Assembly: GCA_015178975.1 (NCBI GenBank)
Contig: WHVD01000085.1
Coordinates: 248,001 to 312,000 of the forward strand
Length of the DNA: 64,000 nucleotides
Direction of reading: 5' to 3'
Source of the DNA: Hysterangium stoloniferum
Taxonomy: Eukaryota > Basidiomycota > Agaricomycetes > Hysterangiales > Hysterangiaceae
Shown here: positions 21,148 to 33,008 of the stretch, one piece after another
Numbering within the stretch: the first letter of the stretch is position 1
Layout of the letters: every line of letters begins with the position of its first letter
The notes under the pieces: model-generated
What the model saw: the letters and a program-made list of their open reading frames with translations, nothing else
Databases searched by the model: none
What the model was told of the DNA's origin: nothing
Made by a program: the position numbers and the translations under genes

Positions 21148-24100
21148 ATGGCAACGGCTGAGACACTCCGAGAAGGCGTTGAGGAGCTACTACCCTTGGT
21201 TTCCACAGGTGTATTCAAGTTGAGCTCCGATGAACTTGGGCAGATCCAGGAGACGAGAATGAGGAAAAGATTTCGGTTGAAGCTCCGAGAACGATGGAGC
21301 TGTAACGAACCCGGGCACGGTTTATGTTGCCGAACTCTCGCTGACGACCAGCACATACCAATGTCTGCAAGCCATGTAGAGGTTTGGGTTGACGAGCTGG
21401 TGAGTAAATACTGCTATTATCATGTAATCCATGTCATATCCTGTTCAGTTCAAAGGAAATACGAGCTACAATGACCCACCGACGGTTGTTAAGATCGCAG
21501 GGAGGCCCGCCAACACCACGTCAAACCAGCGAGAAAGCGTTGAGGGGCAACTACCCTTGGTTTCCACAGGTGTATTCAAGTTGAGTTCCGAGGAACGTGG
21601 GCAGATCCTGGAGACAAGAATGAGGAAAAGATTCCGGTTGAAGCTCCGAGAACGTTGGAGCTGTACCGAAACCGGGCACGATTTATGTTGCCGAACTCTC
21701 GCTGACGACCAGCACATACCACTGTCTGCAAACCATGTAGAGGTTTGGGTTGACGAGTTGGTGAGTAAAGTATACTGTTATTATCATGTAACCCATGTCA
21801 CATCCTGTTCAGTTCAAAAGAGATACGAGCTACAACGACCCACCGACGGTTGTTAAGGTCGCAAGGAGGCCAGCCAACACCACGTCAAACCACCGAGAAG
21901 GCGTTGAGGAGGATACCCCAGATGATTACCAGCATATGCCACTCTCCGGAAACGATGCAGAGGTCCGGGTTGACGAGATGGTGAGCAAAATATTATGCTA
22001 TCATCACGTCATTTGTATCACATCCTGCGCGTTTCAGTGCCAAGGAGAAACGACTTACCATGACTCACCGACTGTTGTTGAGATGCCGGAGAGGTGCACG
22101 AACACCACAGACAACCTCCGAGAAGACTTTGAGGAGCTACCACATGTGGGATCGAGTTATCTGGCCCCCGCTGACGACCAGGACATACTGTCTGAAAACC
22201 ACGTAGAGGTTTCGGCTGACGAGTTCAAGCCCGTGAGTAAAGTATAATGCCATTATCATGTAGTCTGTATCACATCCTGCGCGTTTCAGTGCCAAGGAGA
22301 AACGACTTATCATGACTCACCGACTGTTGTTGAGATGCCGGAGAGGTGCACGAACACCACAGACAACCTCCGAGAAGACTTTGAGGAGCTACCACATGTG
22401 GGATCGAGTTATCTGGCCCCCGCTGACGACCAGGACATACTGTCTGCAAACCACGTAGAGGTTTCGGCTGACGAGTTCAAGCCCGTGAGTAAAGTATAAT
22501 GCCATTATCATGTAGTCCGTATCACTTCCTGCGCGTTTCAGTGTCAAGAAAACACCAGCCCCCATGACCCACCGACCGTTGTTACGATGCCAGAGAGGTC
22601 TACTAACACCAGATCCAACCTCCGAGAAACCGTTGAGGAGTTACCATTGGTTTCCCCAGATGTATTGAGCCAGGAAGAAAGGGACCAGATCATTAAGACC
22701 GGAATGAGAGAGATATTCCGCGCGAAACTTCGAGAACGATGGACCTGCAACGAAACCGGGCACGATTTATGTTTCCGGGCACCCAATGACGGCCAGCACA
22801 TATCATTGTCTGCAAACCATGTAGAGGTTTGGGTTAACGAGTTGGTGAGTAAAGTATCATGCTATTTTCATGTACTCTGCGTCATATCCTGTGCGTTTCA
22901 GTGCAACGGAAATACGACCTACCATGATCTACCCGCTTTTTGTAAGACACAATTGAGTTCCATGAACACCACGTCCAACCTTCGAGAGGGCGTTAATGAG
23001 CTACCATCCTTGGATTCCCCACATGTATTGAACTCAGAACAACGGGATCGAATAGTTATCACGGGTATGAGGGAGATTTTCTGTGCGAAACTTCGAGAAA
23101 GATGGAGCTGCAACCAAACTGAGCACTACTTATGTTACCGAGCCCCAGGTGACGACCGGCACGTACCATTGTTTTTGGACCATGTAGAGGTTTGGGTTGA
23201 CCAGTTGGTGAATAATCAAGTATATAGTGCTGTTATCACCTAATCTTTACCACATCCTGTCTGTGCCAGTGCCAAGGAGAAACGAGCTACCATGAACCAC
23301 CGACTGCTGTCAGTCATGATGGGGACTGCCGAATGGACCTTGACACAACTTCCAGCATTGAAATTGGAGGAGGCTATTTCATTGGACTTGCGTTAGAAAG
23401 GGTTGGGATGAAAGTCCTCTACTCCACAAAGATAGCTACCTTGATGGCAAGGTTGACTGTGTATGGGCGAATGATGGATTTCTCATCTCGAGGCAAGACG
23501 CTTAACAAGTTCCTGCGCAAGTCTGCAACTCTTCCAAGATGGGGGTTAGTAATTCAAGAAAGCATTGATTTGTTGAGGTAGGGATAACTCCGCGGTGTCA
23601 AACATTGGGATACACTCGACCTACTCACGCTTTGTAGACCCGTATTCCCGCGTCGAATTCAGGAAAAGGCGTCGAGGGTTTTAGGGGACTTGGGCTTGCA
23701 TTATGATGAAATACAGCTAACGAACAATCATGACACTATGACCTTGAAGTTTATAGCATCATTGGTTCGCGCCTTCATATGTTGCCCTTGCCCTCAATGG
23801 TGGGATACGAATACATCACCAACCCTCGTTACGACATCACTCTATGATTCCATCATAAAATCACCGCTTCACATCAACTTGGATACTATTTCATCTGAAT
23901 TTATCGTAGAAATCTCCCGTTACTTATCGGACCCTAATAACCAACATCCCCTCCTCATTGGCGCCCTTGTGGATGTCATCGAAAACGTATGCCATGTGCG
24001 TCAGCTGTCTGTAGAAGAACTTGTTGCCATCAGAGCCTACTTCGAGACCTTGTTGAATCAACACAGACTGTTTGGATACGGATTACATCGGCTTTTCTGG

Positions 24101-24758
24101 CATTACGTTTCCCAGGAGACATTGTTTCTAGACATATCTGCAAAGGTATTGAAATCTGTGCTCCGAAATATCAGAATGGATATCCAGACATTGGCTCAAA
24201 GCACTAAGATTGCAGTAACATTGTTCATCAACCTGGAAATGCTGGAGAACTTCTTTGAGAACAAGTCGCTGTTCTTAGTCCATAACAGCCAACTCTTGAT
24301 CGTTGGTTATTTTATGGTTTCAATCCTACGGCACGTCTCCATATTCTTCTGCAAATACTGTCATAATCAACTGAGATACTAGAAAATTGCCGATGTCGGT
24401 CAATTTAAGCCCGGACAAATGGATGTTGTGGTCTATTCGGAACATAATCAGAATGACAATCAAGTTCATAACTAGATCGCCAAATCTGGAATATGCGTGC
24501 GTCCAAGTGCGTACAGAATCCACTATCAGCGCTCTTTCCCGGGTTATCCGCAACTGTAAGGCAATTGGCCGGTCGACAGAGGATAGCTGCACAGCGTGGA
24601 GATGCTCAGACATCATTAAACATGCTCACCACCTCCTACACTTGATCGCCACGCCATTCACCGGGCCGTCGGAACTATCAAATAGTCGTTGTTTATCGGT
24701 GGTAACTCAGTTCGGATGGCGTATCGTGGATGTTGACGAGTTGGATCACTCATTGTAA
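21148..24758 (+). CDS. Copy D: modular-exon protein, inverted copy (about 1035 aa)
   Basis: Unrecognised. Exons: 21148-21399, 21449-21760, 21813-21980, 22038-22232, 22290-22484, 22542-22844, 22902-23207, 23270-23577, 23638-24330, 24383-24758. All joins keep frame and the stop is TAA. Module order differs from A-C: full, full (both of the ETRMRKRFRLKLRERW type), short 56, short 65, short 65, full, full, C-terminal region. It thus has an extra type-1 module, lacks the exon 2/3 pair of the tandem copies, and has two almost identical exons (4 and 5). Full modules keep the C-x4-H-x2-C-x8/9-H ligands. The last intron (24331-24382) starts GCACGT. The start is the ATG at 21148; the upstream ATG of A and B is ATA here. 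Confidence 0.78.
22038..22541 (+). repeat. Very recent tandem exon+intron duplication in copy D
   Basis: Two 252-bp units (195-nt exon plus 57-nt intron): 22038-22289 and 22290-22541. By eye they differ at two exon bases and two intron bases. Copies A, B and C have only one such module. Confidence 0.92.
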
Positions 24759-25559
24759 ACATTCGCCTGTCTGGTCTTTTTGGTAATAGTCAAAATGCTA
24801 GTTATATACAGAAGTGGAGAACGGTAGAGTTATTTTAAACTCTTATTGAGGCCGAGACGGTCAGAAACAGAATTGAAGTCCATCCACATGACGAATTATA
24901 CTCGGAAACATACACACCACAATGACACTACAGGATGGAGCCGAGATTGGACAAAAAGGACCGGCAGTGGAAAGTGCTTGTCGAAAGTGCCCCGTCAACT
25001 CCTCCAAAGGCGATTTAGGAAGACAGAAATCACCCCACCCCCACAACGATGTGGAACACATCCTCAGATCATGCATGTATCCTTCCCCCGCCTGTCCGCG
25101 GCACGAAATCGACCGGCTCATAGCCTTGAGCTGGCTAGTGAAATACAAGACAAAACAATTAGTTAAATAGATCAAAAGGTGGGGTATCATAGCAATAGGT
25201 GTCGCGCTTGAGGTAAAGTTAGCTACATGACCAATTTTTTCCCACCGTGACCTTTGACCGATTGAGGATCGTGGTCCAATTTTGGCATCCTTGTCAGAGA
25301 ATCTAAGTGATTGAAGTGGTACAACGTCGTAGGAAATCGGCTCAGCCGGTAAAGGGATTCAATGCCGAGCTTGAATACAGCGGGGCGCCTGATTATGTAT
25401 ATATTCCCACGAATTTACAATTTGCCGGCCAAACCGAAAAAATTCACCGAAAATATGTTTAAAAGTCCCTAGCGATCTCATATATGTTAATTTTATCCAG
25501 ATGGATTGGTGGCGGTTAGCTAGCCAAGTGATTTATAACTATATCAAGTTGCTTATCTG
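24759..25559. repeat. Downstream flank of copy D
   Basis: About 25180-25400 is the reverse complement of the downstream flanks of the tandem copies. 24759-25180 is unique here; two overlapping open frames of 82-106 codons are present without recognisable features. Nothing else is supported. Confidence 0.55.
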
Positions 25560-25733
25560 TTGGTTTTTTACAAGTCTTTTTTGGGTGACCTTATTTCCCC
25601 CATACGAAGACTTAGCCGATCAATTTTCAGTGATTGCCGTTACGATGAAATTCACCGGAATGCTGATCCGATCAATATAAGATTTCAGCCCATATTGCAG
25701 TATGCCGAAGACTGGGAAAGGATCTCATGGTAT

Positions 25734-25832
25734 CTCGGAAAATCTTCAAGTATTGAAATTAGCCCCGGGTATTGCTGTGGAATCGGTCTGGAAAGGGTTG
25801 GGATGAAACTCCTTTACAATGCCAAGATAGTT
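25734..25832 (+). pseudogene. Fragment of a fifth family copy (exon 8 piece)
   Basis: The frame reads SSIEISPGYCCGIGLERVG followed by a KLLYNAK stretch, matching the middle of exon 8 in copies B-D (SSIEI.PGY..GL.LERVG). The match stops there and the next exons are absent. It is a broken remnant about 1 kb beyond copy D. Confidence 0.75.
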
Positions 25833-26233
25833 TTTCAGTAGAAAAGAGAGCTTTTATTTATTTATGTGAGGGGAACAATCGGAATGATCCGAACAATGGG
25901 AACCACACAAAAGGATTGCCGTCCCAGAGTATAGTAATTGTATTGAGCGAGTGAGAAGTAGAAATATAATATAATATATCACGGTTTTTCGGACTCATTT
26001 ATTCGTCTGGTGTTTTCTATCCTATATGCTATATACCGGAATGGTACGTCGCCGGTTCCATGCGGATTCCTAATCTTTTACTAATGCTATGTTTTATTTT
26101 TTATTATAACTGTGCTCGGACTTATTCTGCGTCCGATTTCTGACTTCAAACTCCGACAATCTCAACACAGAGCGGCAGCCTTGAGGCTTATTGCGGACGT
26201 CCGGGGTTCTTTGGGGCGCTATGGATTCGGTGC

Positions 26234-26295
26234 GCTGCTACAGAGCGCTACAAGAGAGCGGTATAAGAGAGCGCCTACAAGAGAGCGCCTACAAT
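26234..26295. repeat. Short tandem repeat (AGAGAGCG units)
   Basis: Four imperfect units of about 14-16 bp (CTACAAGAGAGCG and variants) lie upstream of the hydrolase gene. Confidence 0.6.
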
Positions 26296-26467
26296 GCGGG
26301 GCGGTCCATGGAACGAGCGACCTGCCCCACTGCTGCGTGTGATCTGAATTGAAATAAGAAGAAAATATCACCTCTGACGATAGCATTACATCACGTTGTC
26401 GGATGCTGCGAAGAGCCGTGGTGTCCGTAAGGTTCCAATAATATAACATCCTCAGCTACTGAAAGGG

Positions 26468-26475
26468 TATTTAAA
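26468..26475 (+). promoter_or_regulatory. TATA-like box of the S33 hydrolase gene
   Basis: TATTTAAA lies 66 bp upstream of the ATG at 26542, at a reasonable distance for a fungal core promoter. Position and sequence only. Confidence 0.4.
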
Positions 26476-26541
26476 CCAGCATCCATCCTCATCATCACTC
26501 CCCTAACTAAATTCTATCTACTTCATTTTTTACGCAGAAGG

Positions 26542-29475
26542 ATGTACGTCATGTTTGCGTACGTATACCTCCTAATCGCACTTCCTCTTAATGTCTCGGC
26601 TCGAAATATTTCAATTAATAAGGTGACAATCCCTTTTTTTTCTTTTTCTTTTTCTTTTTCTTTTTTCAGTTTTAATAAAGTATACTAATCATTCCATAAT
26701 CTCCAGGAAAGCCAACTTTCACGCTCCATCCTTTGGAAACAATGTCCGGAGAATGAGCGCTTTGAATGTGCATCCTTCCAAGCATGTAGCCGTTAAAAAC
26801 TTTGCAGAGACTACTAACTGACCCGTCCATTCATTTTAAATATAAGGTCCCACTGGACTATGCCCACCCTAAAGTGGGAAATGCGTCGCTGGCCGTTGCA
26901 CGTCTTAAAGCCAACAAGCACCCCCGTTTGGGTACCATATTCACCAATCCAGGTCAATATATAACTGAACTAAGATACCTCTTGACTTAGTGTTGATTAT
27001 GCTACAGGGGGCCCCGGGGATGGCGGCGTTGAATTCTTGATACACTCTGCCGGAGGTATCATTAACAATATAACCCTCGGACAATACGATGTAGTCAGTG
27101 AGTTATAGTTTCAGATAGATAACTGTCTGCATTTCGAGATTCTGATTTTTTTCTACAGGCTGGGATCCACGTGGGGTAAATAACAGCAGGTTTGTTTCCA
27201 ATATATATATTCCTCTCCGAAACCCTCACATCCTATTATTATTTTCTTCCTCAGACCTCAGATTTCATGCGGGTTCACTACTCTAGATTCTTTTGGAGAG
27301 TTTTTCGCCGGCACCATCCCTCTGGAAGGAACAGGCATCGAGGCTCGTGGCAACTTCACAGATCCCGATGACTTGACTGCCTTCTTTGATCAAGTCAATG
27401 CAACGGATGCTATCTTAACCAAGACCGGACAAGCGTGTCTTGATTCTGATGGCGCATTTTTGAAATATATGGGGACAGTGAATTGATGTTTTTGAATGTG
27501 GTTTGCTTATGTCTCACACACTGTTAGGCTGCTGTCGTAAGAGACATGGTTTCGCTCTCAGATGCTATTGATGGAGTTGGAGGCCCTATAAACTACTGGG
27601 GCTTCAGGTAAGTCACCTATATTGACCATGAATATGACTGATAACCACGAATAACAGCTATGGAACCGTTTTAGGAAACTACTTTGTTAACAGTTTGCAT
27701 TTTGTCACTCTCTACTTCAATTCAGTTGCTCACAAATATATTTTAGTGTTCCCAGAGGTATGTAGCGATGTGATGAGTTACAGTGGCTTCTTTCGGTTAC
27801 AATGGCCTTTGTAGAGAGTTGGCAGGGTGGTCATTGATGGAGTCGTGGATACTGTCACGTAGGCAAACCTAACTCGGACGTTCCATCAAGTTAATAATTG
27901 GTGAAATAGATGGGCTACTGAGCCAACACTTAATGTACGACATACACTGAGGCCCATATGTATCTTCCACTGGCACCGACTAATTATTTGCCGTATTCTG
28001 TCCTAGATTCTTGGAAGTACGCATCCTCAGCATTCATCTTATATTCAGGATGTGATTCATGTTGCGATTGTCTAGACTCCTTTAACGCAAGTGAATCCGT
28101 TTTGGTTGGGTTCGCATCCGAATGTGCCGCCGCCGGTCCCAAGAACTGTACACTCGCACATCCCAATTCAACAACCGAATCTATCCTCCAGGGGATTAAA
28201 GACTTGATTGATGTAATAAGACTACATTACCTCGTTTGTAAACATGGCCGTTAACCCTCCTTGACCTTCTTTAGACAGCATATGATCTTCATAAACAAGG
28301 GCTCTCGAACATATCTGCCTACGACGTTCGGCGTGAGTCCATTTCCTAGTTGTGCTGCCTCTCCATGTACTATTGCTCACAAAACGTTATATAACCTTAG
28401 TTGCCCTCTTCGAGCCGCTCTACTCCCCACCTCTCTGGAATTCCCAATTAGTTCCTACACTTGAGGGGTTGGCTGCAACATTTGCGAATGCAACTTCAAC
28501 TGCCCCTGGGCAGGTTACGACTACCGTAAACACTACGACTTTGGTCTCACGAAGTGCTAAGACGGGACAGGATTCTATTTTGCGGTCACGGCAGGCTGTC
28601 AATAACTCAAATGCCACCGTTGTGGATCCCACAGTGCAGATGTTAATGGCGTATGTCATCATCACAAAGAGATTTTTGTTTCATTTTGGATGATTAGTTG
28701 AATAGGGAACTTGTTATTTCCTGTGTGGATAGCATAGACCAGGAAGACATCACAACGGAGCGATTATTCCAAGAGATCGTCCGGGTGACGCATGCGATTT
28801 CGCCAACGTGTACGTATTGAAAAAAAGGAAATATTACTACTGATTCGTTTGATTTAATTCGCGCCAGTTGGGGAAATTATATTTGGAACGGTAAATACCG
28901 CCTTGGGAATGTCAACAAATATCCTGCTCACTTCGTTCGTGACTAGGGTCAAGGGTTCTGCCACCGCTTTCCTGTCAGGGCAGTCGAACGGTTCACCGGA
29001 CCTTTTAACCACACACTTGCAAACCCAATCATAGTTATAGGAAATAAGGTCTGTTATGTTTCAAGTTGTGGACGTTTCAAATTGCAAGTCGCTGAGCATG
29101 GGGGGGACATAGGCTGACCCGGTAACTCCAATGATTAATGCACAAAAGATTGCTGGCCTTCTCGGAAATAGTGCTCGTTTCTTGGAACAAGCCGGGTTCG
29201 GTGTAAGTTTCACATTTCGTTCCTTTTCCAGTACTGACTCTCACCACTACGACTGCTAGCATTCCTCGCTCGCTGAAAATTCAGTCTGCACTCAGGCGAT
29301 TTTACGAGACTTCTTCTTACACGGAAAGGTATGTTCAAATGCCACATCTACACGAATACCGGACACGTTGAGCTCTGATTTTTTTCCCCAGCTTCCTGTA
29401 AATGGGTCCGTCTGTCAAACGGATCAGGCACTGTTCCCAGCAAACAATACGTTGGTTTCCCCCCTGTTCGACTGA
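26542..29475 (+). CDS. Secreted alpha/beta-hydrolase, S33/TAP-like peptidase family
   Basis: Probably a secreted serine hydrolase of the tripeptidyl-aminopeptidase-like group (AB-hydrolase plus TAP-like C-terminal domain). The N-terminus is a signal peptide (MYVMFAYVYLLIALPLNVSA). Motifs in order: VPLDY after exon 2, the oxyanion-type NPGGPGDGG, DVVSWDPRGV, the nucleophile elbow GFSYGT (split by an intron near 27608), the catalytic Asp in GNKADPVTP and the His in GFGHSSLA. There are a dozen or more exons with short introns: 26623-26706, 26782-26846 (GC-AG donor GCATGT, branch-like CTAACTGAC), 26953-27007, 27098-27158, 27190-27254, 27478-27527 and later ones. Junctions between about 27930 and 28330 are uncertain. 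The gene appears intact. Substrate specificity cannot be read from sequence. Confidence 0.85.
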
Positions 29476-29870
29476 TCCATATGGGATCCATGAAATTAAT
29501 CAAGCCCATTGTATGGACAATGTGATATGATGGGTTATGATAGCACACATTATATATATACTGATTGTAGCCTGACTTCGCGATGAAAGGTGTAAGTTTG
29601 AGATAGACTATGAGCGTCACTCCAGCGTGAGACCAGAGATCGGCACGGCTATTCGGAGTAATGAAACAGAGCCCCTGTTACTCGTAATGTGGGCAGGCAA
29701 CTTGAAGTCATGAAAGGTTATAGCTTCGATTTGAGAAAATACTCAAGAATTCACCATGCATAGACATATGCTTGTGAGAGGAATTGTACAGTTACTACTC
29801 CGGCTTTATAAGCTATGAGGTATGTAACTGCTCTATTTTCCGGCACTTGTCTTATGTCTGATAAACATAC
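29476..29870. other. Intergenic, nothing recognised
   Basis: 3' flank of the hydrolase gene; no feature supported. Confidence 0.5.
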
Positions 29871-30167
29871 TGTTAAAGTAAACTGCAAGCCGGGGAACCA
29901 CAGTATGAGACTCTCTATGTAGGTACTAAGTAACTTAGATAGAGCGGTGTAGAATAAACCGGTGATATAGCTGGGCTTTCAGTTGAGATTTCTATCCCTC
30001 AACTGGACTAACTATACTGTACTACATGGTCTGTGCACCTGTCTGTAGGACTATCTGCTCAGGAACTATCTAATAATAACTATCACATGATGTGAACCAG
30101 TTGAATATATACAGACACAAAATGAGATATGAGGTCACAGCTAATTGTATATACTCATATTCTAACA
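29871..30167. mobile_element. Solo LTR, family W (297 bp)
   Basis: Starts TGTTAAAG and ends TTCTAACA, flanked on both sides by the 5-bp duplication CATAC (29866-29870 and 30168-30172). It is similar along its length to the interrupted LTR at 46825-50107, including ACAGTATGAGA..CTCT and CATGGTCTGTGCAC. No internal element sequence remains. Confidence 0.9.
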
Positions 30168-31964
30168 CATACTCGCTATGAGACCCCACTACATTTTTGC
30201 GATGCTCTTTGGAAGGTTTGGTTAAGCGAAAGATGAATGTTCTATTTTAAAAGTGCAAAGTACATCGATGATGTATTATCCATGTCTGACTTCTGGGACC
30301 CTGGCAAGCTCCGTTGTAACCATTGGCGAAGTGGGATAAAGTATCTAAGAGGGACTGTGAAGCACACGACCTGAAGCAGCTTAATGGGTGATTGGAATGC
30401 ATGCGCTTTTTATATGCCTTGACTTGGAAAAATCCTATAAAATCTAAGTCAACATTTTCGGACTGGTATCAAGGCTAAATCTTAGAAAACACGATTAACT
30501 CAGAAATGCTTCATGGAGCACAAGTAAACAAAAGCAGTTTCTCAGATTAATTCTTTGAAATACCTTTTTCACAGGATAAAATTGAAATAGAAGGCTAATA
30601 TTAGCGTTGAACATTTCCGCCCAATGATGGCTCCCCTTCTCGAGTTCGGATTCGACCCTATTGCCTTGCATAAGAGACAAGACGTTTGGAGATGGAGGGA
30701 CCGAGACAGGTTCCACAGTATTCCTATCAAATAATGGGATATTAGTTGATGTCCTATGTTTGATATAAAAGGTGCATGGCACAAAGAGTCTGAGTGAAAG
30801 AAATTGCGAAGTCTATCCTTAGCCTACGATATTGCTCGGGGAAGCTATATTTAACCAAAGTAGTTATTATATATATATTTAACCGGTCGGACCGAATGGA
30901 TATTTCGCAATGTGGTCATCGGTTCGGTTCGCGAACACCAACTGAGGCCGAACCGAAAGCCGAACCGTGAAACCGGTTTGGGGTCAAACCGAATAGAACA
31001 CTCGGACAGTACGATATTCGAGAGCGAAAAGGAAAGAGACAGGATCTTTCTTCACAATGAGTTTATAAATAGTGAGCAAGACAAAAACATGTTCTGATCA
31101 GCTTGGCAGTAAGTACAACTTCGAATGATAATCACAGCCCTTCTTCCCCTCACTTCACGTGGTGGCTAAAAGAAAATCAGATGTGATGCAATGGACGGCG
31201 TGAGGGTGGTCGTACTTTTAATCACAGTAATTTCCATCTACATCCAGAATGTCAATTACTTAAAATATACTCCCAAACGAAACATTCTTACCGCCACAAG
31301 AGCTGCATTCTTAGGCTACAGCTTCTATTGGCTGTTGTCGTCCGTTGTGTCCGGGGTTGGGTTCGCTGGGGGGGATAATTGCAGCAGCTGTGGGAGAAAT
31401 AATGCAAGCGAGCGCGAGGAGCAAGAGACTAAGTCGGAAAGTAAACATGGGTGTTCAACTGTGGGGGGATTGAGGATGGCGTTGAAATTTACATGATGTG
31501 GTTTTGTAAGAGAGCCAGGTAGGAGCCATGATAACCTCCGGATGTCAAAATCCCTAACATTGGAGCTCGTGATTCGGACATGTCACAAATATGTATACCC
31601 GAATCCCGGGTCTCAAAATCACTGATTTGACCTGGGCGCTTTCTTGCAAGGGGGTGGCGGAGCGAGAAAATTGGACATCCGCTCAGATTTTTTTACCTGG
31701 CCTGTATGTGGTAATTTTGCATCTCATATAGGGTAGGTTGTGTTGTCGGTCGTCAATACGACCATGGACTACAATGCATGGTTCTCCTCTATTGGACCGG
31801 ATCACCGTCACCATCGCTCAACCGCCACCTGGAATCCCTTACCCTCGCTCATTCTAAACTATCCTTTTTGGAAAACTTATGTGAATCATGTTAAAACAGT
31901 GCTACAGAGTATATTTTCAAATTTTCGGTAGGCGTTGAGCGAGTGTAAGTCAGAGTTAACTATT
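30168..31964. other. Intergenic, no supported gene
   Basis: About 30880-31000 has several GGTTCGG/CCGAACC words in both orientations. An open frame at 31191-31496 (101 codons, hydrophobic N-terminal half) has no recognisable features and no splice or promoter support. Nothing else seen. Confidence 0.45.
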
Positions 31965-32790
31965 GAGTTCAGATCACTATACTACCGGACCCCTGGTGAA
32001 CTTCAGCCAAGTTAAATTATATTGGAACTTTGTGGCCGGCGGTGAATCTCAGGTTCCGGTGTTTTGCCATTAGCCGTGGGCGTCCGGACCTCCTGCTCAA
32101 CCGCCTGTATCAGCTTGGTCAGTGTTCGGCAAAGCGTTTGGAGGTGATAAGAAAGTCTTTAAGATGGGGAATTGAACTTGGAAAGAAGATTGTCAATACT
32201 AATTCAAAACCATTATGCTACCGAAAACCACTCTAGGGGGCAATCTTAGAGTGCCCCGCAGGCCCTTTTATATATATCCCCCATTGATCGACAAATCCTT
32301 GAAAACCATTGAAATATAAAGGTTTGGGGTTAGAAAGACACAACGAGGTGTCGAACAAGGAAGGGAACAGGAGGTTGAATATTCAGTCGAGGCCACTGTA
32401 CTATCAGACCGCTGGGACATTTAGGGAAGTCAAACTATACATTGGAACTTCGTGGGCACTACAATACACCTCCTGTCCCGTTTGTGGGCGCTTTTAAACA
32501 CACCTTCATCCGGCGGTGAATTTCTCAGGTCCCGGTGTCCTAGCGCCAGTCGCGGGGGTCCGGACTTTCTGTTCATTCGTGATCGGCGGATCCTGCATGT
32601 GGGTGATTTAAGAAATCCGTAAGACGGGGAATTGAACTTTGGAAAGAGGATTGTCAATATTAATTCCAAAGCATTATGCTACCGAAAACCACTAAGGGTA
32701 ACCTTAGAGCGCTTTTATATATACCCCCATTGATGGCGGTCTCAAATTACTGTCCCAAGTTATTGGACGGCGAATTCTTGAAAATATAAC
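31965..32790. repeat. Direct repeat pair related to the array spacers
   Basis: Two diverged copies, about 31965-32325 and 32385-32790. They share TTGGAACTT(T/C)GTGG, CGGCGGTGAAT, GGGGAATTGAACTT, TTATGCTACCGAAAACCACT and TTTTATATATA. The block around 32510-32580 is the reverse complement of sequence in the spacers near 5280-5530, 10120-10370 and 15250-15510. Non-coding as far as can be seen. Confidence 0.6.
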
Positions 32791-33008
32791 GTAAGCACCC
32801 GCTGTTTTCGCAGATTCAAGCTCACCCCAGAACTTATATGTTTTATGGAACGTGAATGGGCGTTGTAAGAAGGAAGGGATCAAAGACTAATCCTGTGGAA
32901 TAATTGATTCTCCCCATCTGCTTCCGCCATGAACGCCCAGCTGCCCTCTTGTTCCGAATGTACAGAGAAGCTGGATTGAGCTGAAACCTAACACTCAAGA
33001 ACCGTGAA

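Noticed and set aside
24846..25170. Overlapping frames of 82-106 codons after copy D
   Set aside because: A weak resemblance to a LINE-type Cys/His end is not enough; no neighbouring domain and no start or splice support.
30880..31000. GGTTCGG/CCGAACC words as a possible satellite
   Set aside because: Too few and too irregular to call an array.
31191..31496. 101-codon frame with a hydrophobic start
   Set aside because: No similarity I recognise, low-complexity tail, no promoter or splice evidence.
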